This document shows, piece after piece, positions 56,354 to 64,000 of a stretch of DNA of 64,000 nucleotides. Below the pieces are notes generated by a model. It made no database searches. It saw only the letters and a list, made by a program, of their open reading frames with translations, and was not told the DNA's origin. The DNA comes from Oligosphaera ethanolica. Its GTDB lineage: Bacteria; Verrucomicrobiota; Lentisphaeria; Oligosphaerales; Oligosphaeraceae. The position numbers and the translations under genes were made by a program. The stretch's first letter is position 1. Every line of letters starts with the position of its first letter. The stretch is from NCBI RefSeq assembly GCF_030814695.1, contig NZ_JAUSVL010000001.1, positions 1,334,227 to 1,398,226 of the forward strand. The letters are read 5' to 3'.

Positions 56354-57802
56354 TCAATTCCTCAGAATGATGACCCGGGGCATGGTCGCCCGATAGTCGA
56401 CGCCGTCTTCGCCGCGCCAAGCGACTTTCTCCTGCACGTCGTCCGACACGTCCACCCGCTTCCAGCGCGATGTCACTTCGAAATAAGCGACCAATTCCGA
56501 CAGGCCGTAACGCAGGGGATGCGCCGCGATCACCTCCGACAAGCTCACCTGCTCGCGACTCTGCAGCTCGCGGCGGATATGCCCAGCCAGCTCGTCGCGA
56601 TTGATGGCGATCTGCGTGTACAGGGCCGTCATATCCACCTCGACATCGCCCTCGACCACTGCCCGCGCATTCAGGCGGACATCGCGCGCCCGCTGGTACA
56701 AGGGCCGCTCTACCGGCAGGTGGATGCTCACACCGATGTCGTCCACCGCCATGAAATCACCCTGCGGCGGCGGCGTCTCGACCACGGCTAGTGCCTGCTG
56801 CTCAATGCTGTGCAGGATGTCCATGATCCGGCGATTCTCCAGCCAGGCCTGGTCGTCCAAGAAGCGTCGCAGCTGCTGGGACAGCCGGGCAATCGTGCGC
56901 TGGGTATGGCCGCCAGCCTCCAGCCATTCGCGGTTGACGTACTTGATGCGGGCATCGGGATTCATGTCCACAATCGCCGGCAAAGCCAGGACCCGTTCCA
57001 GCGCCGCCTTCAGTTCGTCCTGTTTGCTCTGGGACATCAAAAAGTCCCAGAAGGCTCGGAAACTCTTGCCCTGATCCGAAGCGCTGATGGCATCGCGCTC
57101 GCCCATGACCTCTTCCAGCAGTCCGCCCTTACCGCCCTGCCAGGTCGCGATGCGTTCGCGGACACGACGGTCCAGCGCACGGAAATTGTCTTCCACTTCG
57201 CGGAAATCCGCCAAGAGTTCGCGGGCCATCTGCAAAAACTGCTGAAAGCGGTCCTTGATAGCCGTGTCGTCCAACAGGGGGAGGTGGCCGGCCTCGATGC
57301 GCGCGATTTCGGCGTCGATATCGTCCCGCTTCCGCCGCAGTTCGGCGATGCGTATCGCCGGGTCGGTCTGGCTACCCTCGTTCATCTGGCGCAGCAGCTC
57401 AAAGAGGGTCAGCAGCCGCGATTCGGTGCCCACGAAGCTCCGCTGCTGCAGGCTTTCCAGCCAACTCAGGGCCTTCTCGGTCGCCGGCGTCAAATCGTAG
57501 TAGGGCTCGTCTTCGCCCGTCTGGTAGAATTTGCGTAGCCAGCCCTTGTCGTTCTCCGCCCAGTCATTGAGGTAGCTCAAGGCAGTCCCAGGCAACGCGT
57601 CGGGCCCCAGGCGCTCCCGCAGCGCGTAGAGCTCGTCTTCCAGAGCCTCGACCATGTCCGCCTGCGGGATATTGCGCGCATTCGGCACCACGAACAAGCG
57701 ATGCAGAAAACTCGCCACCAACGGCGCGTAATGCGCGCACAACAGGCGCCACGCCGGGTGGTTCTGACGCATCAGTTCGAGGGTATCAAAATCAAGTCCC
57801 AT
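56354..57802 (-). CDS. jetA: Wadjet defence protein JetA
   Basis: A 482-residue DUF3375 protein that acts as the kleisin-like (MukF-like) subunit. MGLDFDTLELMRQNHPAWRL opens the N-terminal winged-helix domain, and a long helical middle is followed by GVDYRATMPRVIILRN. Its usual place is first in the type I Wadjet operon (A-B-C-D), as here. The start has CGGAA about 8 bases upstream. Confidence 0.92.
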   Translation of the reverse strand: MGLDFDTLELMRQNHPAWRLLCAHYAPLVASFLHRLFVVPNARNIPQADMVEALEDELYALRERLGPDALPGTALSYLNDWAENDKGWLRKFYQTGEDEPYYDLTPATEKALSWLESLQQRSFVGTESRLLTLFELLRQMNEGSQTDPAIRIAELRRKRDDIDAEIARIEAGHLPLLDDTAIKDRFQQFLQMARELLADFREVEDNFRALDRRVRERIATWQGGKGGLLEEVMGERDAISASDQGKSFRAFWDFLMSQSKQDELKAALERVLALPAIVDMNPDARIKYVNREWLEAGGHTQRTIARLSQQLRRFLDDQAWLENRRIMDILHSIEQQALAVVETPPPQGDFMAVDDIGVSIHLPVERPLYQRARDVRLNARAVVEGDVEVDMTALYTQIAINRDELAGHIRRELQSREQVSLSEVIAAHPLRYGLSELVAYFEVTSRWKRVDVSDDVQEKVAWRGEDGVDYRATMPRVIILRN

Positions 57803-57952
57803 GTCGTTGTTCCGCTAGTCGTACCAAGACTGCCAAGCCAGCCAGAGCCTGACGGCACCCGCCGCCAGGCGCACCAACGCCCGCCATGACACGCCATTCG
57901 CAAACGTCAGGTCGCCATGCGCTCTTCATACGCGCATATCGCCCTCGTCGCA

Positions 57953-59215
57953 TCAATCGCGCCGGCTGAGGACGTCCCGCTCGTACTGCCGGATAGGCTC
58001 GAGGACGGCGTCATCCGGCGGCACATTGCGGGTCGCGCAGTAGTAATTCCACACCGCACCCCAGGGGAGGCTGCGTTGCGCTTCCAGGCCCGCCAGACAG
58101 CTGGTGAAATCACCGGCGGTTTCGGCTTCGGCCAGGCCTGCGGCGGGCTCCAACAGCGAGACCAGCAGCGCTTTCTGCCAATTACGAGCGCCGACCACCC
58201 ACGCGGCAATGCGGTTGATGCTGGCGTCAAAGAAGTCCAGCGTGAAATAGAGATTGTGGCCGTTGTCATTGCGAACCGCCTCGCGGCCGAGGTCGAGCAA
58301 CGCGTCGTCAAGCAGCGGTACGTGATCGCTGTCCCAATGGACACCACGGCTGATGTGGAGCAGGATGCGGCCCTGCTGGCAGCAGATCGCCGAGAGTTTG
58401 TCGGCGATGGACTCCGTCGGGTGGAAATGGCCGGTGTCGTAGCAGATGAGTTTGTGGCGGGTGGCCGCGTAGGGCAGATAGAAGTCGTTGGACCCAACGG
58501 TGTAAGACTCTACACCAATGCCAAAGAGCTTGGACTCGACGGCGTCGAGCAGCTCGGTCTCGGGGAAATTCTCCGCGAAGGTCTCGTCCAACGCTTCCAG
58601 GAGGCGCTCGCGCGGCGCGCGGCGATCCACCGGCCGGTCCTTGTAGCCGTCGGGCACCCACACATTGCACACTGCCGGGCTGCCGAGACGACGACCAAAT
58701 GCCGCGCCTATGCGGCGGATGGCCTTGCCGTGATCAATCCAAAAACGCCGGATGTCCGGGTCGGGATTGGACAACGACAGTCCGTTGACCAGCTTGGGAT
58801 GGGAATAATACGCCGGCGCAATGTCCATGCCGAGACGGCGCTCCGCCGCCCAGTCCAGCCAGCCAGTGAAATTTTCCAGGGTGAAGGCGTCGCGGTCGCG
58901 GCCGGGCGTCATGCGGTCGACTTCGTGGCCCTGCAGGCAGACGCGGAAGGCCTTGCCGGGGAGGAGCGCGAGGGCCTTGTCCAGGTCCTGCCGGAGTTCA
59001 TCGGCGTCTCGGGCGCGACCGGGGTAATTGCCGGTGACTTGGCAGCCGCCGGTAAGGGCATGGCCGGTGCTTTCGAAGCCGGTGACGTCATCGCCCTGCC
59101 AGGCATTGATGCTCAGCGGCATCTGGTCCAGCCGTTTCATCGCCACATCGACATTCACGCCGTGCTCAGCGTAGATTTCAGCAGCGACCCGGTAAAGCTT
59201 CTCGGTCAGATTCAT
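57953..59215 (-). CDS. rhaA: L-rhamnose isomerase
   Basis: Converts L-rhamnose to L-rhamnulose; 420 residues, like the E. coli enzyme. The N-terminal SINAWQGDDVTGFE is a family signature, and metal-binding His and Glu residues are seen in the barrel (for example CYDTGHFHPTE and HISRGVHWDSDH). Start MNLTEKLY at 59215 has AAAGGA 7 bases upstream. It is followed upstream by GH78, so a rhamnose-use unit is likely. No rhamnulokinase or aldolase with clear identity is beside it. Confidence 0.95.
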   Translation of the reverse strand: MNLTEKLYRVAAEIYAEHGVNVDVAMKRLDQMPLSINAWQGDDVTGFESTGHALTGGCQVTGNYPGRARDADELRQDLDKALALLPGKAFRVCLQGHEVDRMTPGRDRDAFTLENFTGWLDWAAERRLGMDIAPAYYSHPKLVNGLSLSNPDPDIRRFWIDHGKAIRRIGAAFGRRLGSPAVCNVWVPDGYKDRPVDRRAPRERLLEALDETFAENFPETELLDAVESKLFGIGVESYTVGSNDFYLPYAATRHKLICYDTGHFHPTESIADKLSAICCQQGRILLHISRGVHWDSDHVPLLDDALLDLGREAVRNDNGHNLYFTLDFFDASINRIAAWVVGARNWQKALLVSLLEPAAGLAEAETAGDFTSCLAGLEAQRSLPWGAVWNYYCATRNVPPDDAVLEPIRQYERDVLSRRD

Positions 59216-59327
59216 GGTCCGGTCCTTTCTACTTGTCCCCCATTGGAACATCATACGCTACGACGCCCGTTGTCAGCGACGCGACAAGATAGCCGTCGCC
59301 GCGCTGGCTGCCTAGCGGCCAGGGGCT

Positions 59328-61427
59328 TTATGAGCGAAAATTGAGCACTTTGCCAATAGGCCAGTCGGTCATAAAGGCCACCGCATAGGACAGGGTCAGA
59401 TGGAACAAGGACGTGTTCCACTTGCTTTCCTTACCCCAGCCCTCAAAGGTGGTCGTCGCACCCTCGCGCAACATGCGCAGCCACGCGTCGTCGTCAGTCA
59501 GCAAATCGTGCATGAGGGCCTCTTCGCCGTCCTGCAGCAACCCGGAAAAAAGCGGGAAAGTCACAAACAACATACTCTGCGACAAGCGCTTCTGCCGAAT
59601 CATGGCGATGATCGCCTGCCGGCTCGCTTCGCATGGGTACAGCCCGAAAAACCACGCGTACACATTGCCGGCCATGCTGATATGCGTGGACTCGACACTG
59701 TCCCGGAAGAGTTTCGTCGCCGGATCATAAAAGGCCGCCACAAACGCGGCGCTCAGCGCGTCCTCGCCGGGGACCTCGGGCACTGCCAGGCGTCGTGCAG
59801 TCTGGTTGTAGCATTTGATGGCGCCGACATACCACGCGTTGATGGCGTTGTGCATGACCGTGCAGACTTTGCCCTCGGTGATGTCGGCGTCATAGCCGTC
59901 GCGCATAGTCTGCGGCCATTCGACCACGCACCACTTGTCGAGATTGGACAGCAGGCCATTGCCCTGCGCATACTGGTCGCGATAGAAATCCAGTATGCGC
60001 CGGAATGCCGGCAGACGCTCTTTCACGAAGTCGTCATTGTCCCCGCGATCCAGCAGCACCGGCAGCAGCAGGAACATCATTAGCGGATACTCGGCGATCT
60101 CTTGCATGAACGAGCAGTTCGCGCAGGTCATCAGGCCGCCATTGATGAACTCGGTGCGCAAGAAGTCGTCAATGAATTTGCGCATGGGCCGGAAATCGCC
60201 AGCGAGGAGGCACCAGCAGAGCATGGTGTAGCAGCCGTCACCGAGGTAGTAGCCTTTTTCCCGCTCCATGCAGTCCTGTATCTGCTCCTGCGCGCCGTAC
60301 TGCAGCGTGCGCACGCAGAGGTCCCAGATGCGCCGCGCCTTGTCGTCCGCAAAACGACAGCGCGCTTGCAGCTCAAAGGGCATATGCCGCGCAATGAGCC
60401 GCACAGACGCAAGATCGACATCAGCGTCGCCATCTGCCGGCAGCAGCAGCTCGGCATAGCGGAATGACTTGTAGTCGTATTGCCGCAGACGATCGCCTGG
60501 ACGGCCCGACAGTAGCATGAACTCGCTGTAGTTGCAGTTGGCGCGAAGCCGATAGCGCACGGTGCCGTCGCCATTAAGCTCCTGCCCATGGCGGACCTCA
60601 AGCGCATCGCCGCGACGCCCCGTCGCCCGAAACCCCAGCGTGCCCACGTACATCGCACCAAAATCAATGAAGAGCCGGCCATCCGCACGACGCTCAATGG
60701 TCTGCGGACGGATGTCCTCGTACACCAGCGGCGACAGCGAGTAGGGGAACAGCGCGTAATCCGGCTTGGGCACCGCGCGCGCCTGCCCCCACTGCGAGTC
60801 GTCGAAATCCACCTGCTCAAAATCGGCTTCGGCGGCCCCGGCGTCGTAGCGTTCGAGAAATTGCGTGTCGTAGCCGGCCGTGCCCACGTCGCTGTAGCCG
60901 CTGTGTGGCTGACAGCGGAACTGCTCGTCGCTGGCACAAAGCACCCGGCCGTCAATGACGACATCGCAGAGAAAGCCATGGCGGTTGTCGCCACTGACCC
61001 ACACGCGATTAATTAGGCCCTGGTAGTAGCTGTGCACGGCCAGTACATTCCGCCCGGGCCGCACATACGGCGCGATGTCAATCGCGTGATACAAATAGTG
61101 ACTCGGATAACCCGGCGCCGGCCCCTGCCCAACAAACTGGCCATTGACATACACTTTCGCATAGTCGTCCGCACTGAAAAACAACACCGCCGTGCTCGGC
61201 TGCCCCGCCAACGCAAAGTCGCGCCGAAAAAGGATGTGCCGGTTGCGAACGCGATTCTCAATACGCGCCCGCGCCGCGCGGTCCAACTGGCGGTGGTAGA
61301 CGTCCTGCCGCGGCAAGGGCAGAAATTCACCGGCGGTGATCCACGTGCCCGTAAAACTATGTTCGGGAGCGCCTTGCATAAACGACGGCGGCGGACAATG
61401 CTGCTCTATCATGGCTGTCTTGCACAT
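59328..61427 (-). CDS. GH78 alpha-L-rhamnosidase-like protein
   Basis: A roughly 700-residue enzyme with the GH78 plan. A beta-sandwich section (for example FSADDYAKVYVNGQFVGQG) is followed by the (alpha/alpha)6 barrel. The catalytic acid region may be DCMEREKGYYLGDG, the GH78 DxxER-like motif. There is no signal peptide. The start is uncertain: Met at 61427 or 61415, neither with a good RBS; the TTG further upstream is less likely. It would release rhamnose for RhaA. Confidence 0.8.
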   Translation of the reverse strand: MCKTAMIEQHCPPPSFMQGAPEHSFTGTWITAGEFLPLPRQDVYHRQLDRAARARIENRVRNRHILFRRDFALAGQPSTAVLFFSADDYAKVYVNGQFVGQGPAPGYPSHYLYHAIDIAPYVRPGRNVLAVHSYYQGLINRVWVSGDNRHGFLCDVVIDGRVLCASDEQFRCQPHSGYSDVGTAGYDTQFLERYDAGAAEADFEQVDFDDSQWGQARAVPKPDYALFPYSLSPLVYEDIRPQTIERRADGRLFIDFGAMYVGTLGFRATGRRGDALEVRHGQELNGDGTVRYRLRANCNYSEFMLLSGRPGDRLRQYDYKSFRYAELLLPADGDADVDLASVRLIARHMPFELQARCRFADDKARRIWDLCVRTLQYGAQEQIQDCMEREKGYYLGDGCYTMLCWCLLAGDFRPMRKFIDDFLRTEFINGGLMTCANCSFMQEIAEYPLMMFLLLPVLLDRGDNDDFVKERLPAFRRILDFYRDQYAQGNGLLSNLDKWCVVEWPQTMRDGYDADITEGKVCTVMHNAINAWYVGAIKCYNQTARRLAVPEVPGEDALSAAFVAAFYDPATKLFRDSVESTHISMAGNVYAWFFGLYPCEASRQAIIAMIRQKRLSQSMLFVTFPLFSGLLQDGEEALMHDLLTDDDAWLRMLREGATTTFEGWGKESKWNTSLFHLTLSYAVAFMTDWPIGKVLNFRS

Positions 61428-61592
61428 TCCTGGGAAAAAAATGACTATTAGTTGGCTGAAATTCGTCAAGGACGAAGCGAAAAGCTACCCCGGAGAGATG
61501 ACTTTTGCAACCCTCACAGTTAAATTGCCTGCGAGAATGCCACGCGCTCCCTCTTTCGCAACTCTGCCCCTCCCCCGCCTCAGCGGTAAGGT

Positions 61593-63623
61593 CTACTGTT
61601 CGATGACGAGCCCCTGGTCGCGCAGGGGTATGATCATCTTGCCATGGCGGAAGACGACCCGTTCGGGATTGAACAGCGGCGCGGCGAAGCTGCGTTCGGG
61701 GATAAAACGCGCGTGCGCTTCGTCGCTGACATCGAACGTCTTGACCTCGCCGCTTTTGCGGTCGGCAAAGACGACCGTGTGGTCGCCATCGAAGGTCGGA
61801 ATGCCGGTGACGGCCATGCCGTCACTGCGGCCGGTGCTGACCGTCAGGGTGACGGGATCGAAGAGCTGGTATTCGCAGTCCTGTTTGCCGACGGCGATGA
61901 AATGCTGCTTGAGGGCCTCGGCGCCGCCGAGCTGGTAAAGGAAGAGCTCGAAACCGCGGCGCACTTCCGGCGGTTCTTGGTTGAGGTCGAGCAAGCTCGC
62001 GCCCAGCCAGTAGCGATCGATGAGCATCATGCCGTTGAGATCGCGGTTCGGCAGGGAATCCGAGTAAAACAGCGGGCCCGCTGTCGTGTGGACTCGTCGC
62101 GGCGAGGTCGGTTCCGACACGTCATAGACATCCAAACAGCCGTGACCGCCCGACATGAACAACAGGCGACCATTGGCGACCACATGCAGGCATTTGACAA
62201 TCCGCGGAAAGTCCGTCGTGATCGCCGCAACGGGCGTCAAGGCGCCGCCAGCGCCAATGCGATAGATGCGGCAGCAGTTATAGCGCTCAGCCGCATACAG
62301 CAGATCGCCATGCACGGCGACGTCGTAACAGCCAGGCCCCGGAAATCTGCGCGCAACCTTTGCGCCGCCATCAGCCGTGAATTCGATATAGGCGATGCCC
62401 TGGTCGTCAGCGGCGACAAAGGCGCCGTCGCCGCTAAGCGCCACGCGGAAAGCCTTGTCGATGTCCGCCGCCACGAAACCCGCCGGCGCGACTCGCGGCG
62501 CAGAAACACTGACCACGCGATGTCTTTCCGGCGTAGGCACATAACGCGCTTCCGGAATCGCCACGGTGTAAAGCCCCTGTTCGTTGGCAGCGATGTACAC
62601 CAGGCCGTCGGCAAAAGCCAGCGCGGACACGCAGCCGGGAATGTCCCCCGTCGGCAGCGTCGGCAGCAGCAATTGCGCGACACAGCGCGGCTGGCGCTTG
62701 TCCGCCACATCGACGACGAAGAGCCCGTTGTGCGTATCCGCAGCGAAGACCGTGTCGCCAATGACGTACGGCGTCCAATAGTCGTCACGTAGCGTGGTGC
62801 AGCGCGGGAACTGTACTCGCGACAGCACGACCGGCTGCCGCGGGTCGCTGATGTCCAGGATTTCCAAGCCGTGGCCCCAGCCGCGATCGTCCTCTGGCGG
62901 CCGCAGCCACTCTTCACGCGGATCGCTGCCCAGGCGATGATGGCCCGTGGACGCATAGCAAGTCTGGCCAACCACCGCCACACCGTCGCCATAGCCACGC
63001 AAGAGCGTTTCCGACAGAAGCCGCGGCGTCAGCGGATCAGCAGTGTCCACCAGCGCGACGGAACCATAATACCAGTCGCCCACCGCAAGCAGTCGATCCC
63101 CAAACGCACAGCAGGACTGGGATTCCCGCGAGCGGAACAGCGAGAGATGCCGCGGATTGGCCGGGTCGCTGATGTCAATAAGCTGAACGCCATAGGTCCG
63201 CAGACTGACATACAGCAGGTCGCCATCGACGGCAATGCCCGTGGCCAGCTCAAGTGTGGTGTAGTTCTTAACCAATACCGGCTGCAACGGATCAGATACG
63301 TCGACTATGTATAGTCCGTAGTAGCGTGCGGTGATGAAGAGCACCTGGCGGTGCAGCAGCATCTGTCGGCCAAAATTGATGCCGCGCAACTGACAAAGCA
63401 GCCGGGGGCGGGCCGGCTCGCTGGCAATATCATACACGCTCAGGACATCGCGTCCGCAGGTGAACAGATGCGTCGCGCTGCGACAGATCGCCGTCGCCGG
63501 CGACGCGCCCGCCACCGCCTGCGGCTCAAGCACGCGCGGCCACGCCGCGCGATCGTCGCCGGACACGCATGGTGAAAAGGTCTGCAATTCTCCTGGTCCC
63601 TGCCCCGCTTGTCCTGGTAACAT
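61593..63623 (-). CDS. LVIVD repeat protein
   Basis: A 676-residue beta-propeller-like protein built of repeats of about 40 residues with the pattern of LVIVD proteins, for example GLYIVDVSDPLQPVLV, GVQLIDISDPANPRHL and GLFVVDVADKRQPR. No signal peptide is clear. It may be a surface or scaffold protein; no reaction is known. AAGGA about 8 bases upstream supports the ATG. It lies upstream of the rhamnosidase-like gene. Confidence 0.8.
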   Translation of the reverse strand: MLPGQAGQGPGELQTFSPCVSGDDRAAWPRVLEPQAVAGASPATAICRSATHLFTCGRDVLSVYDIASEPARPRLLCQLRGINFGRQMLLHRQVLFITARYYGLYIVDVSDPLQPVLVKNYTTLELATGIAVDGDLLYVSLRTYGVQLIDISDPANPRHLSLFRSRESQSCCAFGDRLLAVGDWYYGSVALVDTADPLTPRLLSETLLRGYGDGVAVVGQTCYASTGHHRLGSDPREEWLRPPEDDRGWGHGLEILDISDPRQPVVLSRVQFPRCTTLRDDYWTPYVIGDTVFAADTHNGLFVVDVADKRQPRCVAQLLLPTLPTGDIPGCVSALAFADGLVYIAANEQGLYTVAIPEARYVPTPERHRVVSVSAPRVAPAGFVAADIDKAFRVALSGDGAFVAADDQGIAYIEFTADGGAKVARRFPGPGCYDVAVHGDLLYAAERYNCCRIYRIGAGGALTPVAAITTDFPRIVKCLHVVANGRLLFMSGGHGCLDVYDVSEPTSPRRVHTTAGPLFYSDSLPNRDLNGMMLIDRYWLGASLLDLNQEPPEVRRGFELFLYQLGGAEALKQHFIAVGKQDCEYQLFDPVTLTVSTGRSDGMAVTGIPTFDGDHTVVFADRKSGEVKTFDVSDEAHARFIPERSFAAPLFNPERVVFRHGKMIIPLRDQGLVIEQ

Positions 63624-63754
63624 ATGGTCAATCCTTACTCAAAAGCTATCAATACCCGCTACACCAGCAGCCTGCTGTTGGTCATGCGCGGCTGAATCAG
63701 GCGACAGGAAAAACGAATGGCGGCCGCCGGCGCCGGCAGCACAGCGCCAAACAC

Positions 63755-64000
63755 CTATCGCGCTGCAGCGGTCTCGGCCGGCCAGGGCAGGCCCATGGCC
63801 ATATTGCGCCAGGGCGACTGCCCACAGCGCAAACCAAGCTTATGCGGTATCCGCCGCGCATAGCGCGCGCAGACGTCGTCAGCAACACCGGCATCCCGCA
63901 GCAACGCCAGCATTTTCTCCCGATGCGGCCGCATCATGGCCAGCGTCGCCTCACGAATATCGGTCGCCGGCGGCGCCTGCGCGGCCCATTGCCGCACCGC
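63755..64000 (-). CDS. Unknown protein, C-terminal fragment (cut by right edge)
   Basis: The frame is open to the window edge and ends at 63755; about 81 residues are visible. It is basic and helical, ending LGLRCGQSPWRNMAMGLPW and on. I do not recognise it, and the gene begins outside the window. Confidence 0.5.
   Translation of the reverse strand, partial: AVRQWAAQAPPATDIREATLAMMRPHREKMLALLRDAGVADDVCARYARRIPHKLGLRCGQSPWRNMAMGLPWPAETAAAR

Noticed and set aside
57917..59344. 475-codon plus-strand frame
   Set aside because: Antisense to rhaA, which has full family motifs.

Overview
The window is a gene-dense, GC-rich bacterial chromosome segment, probably from an uncultured member of the PVC superphylum, most like Lentisphaerota or Kiritimatiellota. 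The signs are a prepilin-like protein with an H-X9-DG C-terminal motif, a HzsA-related protein with CxxCH motifs and galactose-binding-like domains, a sodium:solute symporter with a tiny accessory subunit, many glycoside hydrolases of plant or host polysaccharides, a DUF4965 protein and a Gly-Pro-Pro collagen-like reading frame. The taxonomy is an inference; there is no rRNA gene in the window. Asr-type sulfite reductase and a ferritin-like protein point to an anaerobic life.

Region by region. 0-4 kb: thrS (cut by the left edge), hisB, a phosphomannose-isomerase-like cupin and dapB, all on the minus strand. 4-7.6 kb: a very large exported HzsA-related protein. 7.6-10.3 kb: a metal-chelate ABC importer (binding protein, permease, ATPase). 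10.4-14.8 kb: a prepilin-like protein and an anaerobic sulfite reductase cluster (TIGR04076 protein, asrA, asrB, asrC, ferritin-like). 15-20 kb: ribulokinase, a HpcH/HpaI aldolase, a GNAT acetyltransferase and a DUF4965 protein. 20.4-23.7 kb: aroA-aroC (overlapping) and a PIG-L deacetylase. 23.7-28.5 kb: repeat-rich DNA, a Gfo/Idh/MocA oxidoreductase, tRNA-Pro(GGG), a zinc-ribbon TPR protein, a macro-domain gene broken by a stop codon, and a pRiA4b ORF-3-like protein. 28.6-35.6 kb: GH28 polygalacturonase-like enzyme, SSS symporter with small accessory protein, a collagen-like 9-bp array, an unrecognised secreted protein and an SGNH esterase-like protein. 35.7-40.3 kb: glutamate dehydrogenase followed by a GAF / PEP-synthase ATP-grasp / nucleotidyltransferase fusion.

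40.3-48.9 kb is the mobile and repeat-rich part: several dispersed palindromic repeats, a URO-D-like methyltransferase, an IS110-family element, a complete group II intron inserted in a dispersed hairpin repeat, and a B12-binding-type radical SAM protein. 48.9-64 kb: a GH39-like enzyme, an isoprenylcysteine-methyltransferase-like membrane protein, a complete type I Wadjet (jetABCD) plasmid-defence operon, L-rhamnose isomerase, a GH78 rhamnosidase-like protein, an LVIVD-repeat protein and a gene cut by the right edge.

How it fits together: the GH28, GH39, GH78, RhaA and AraB genes with the SSS symporter suggest uptake and mostly intracellular breakdown of pectin- or glycan-derived oligosaccharides. 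Five families of dispersed or tandem repeats (some as inverted copies 17 kb apart) lie between genes. The most notable features are the intact Wadjet operon, the intron inserted in a dispersed hairpin, the IS110 element with a possible bridge RNA, the fusion protein next to gdhA, and the 9-bp-unit arrays.
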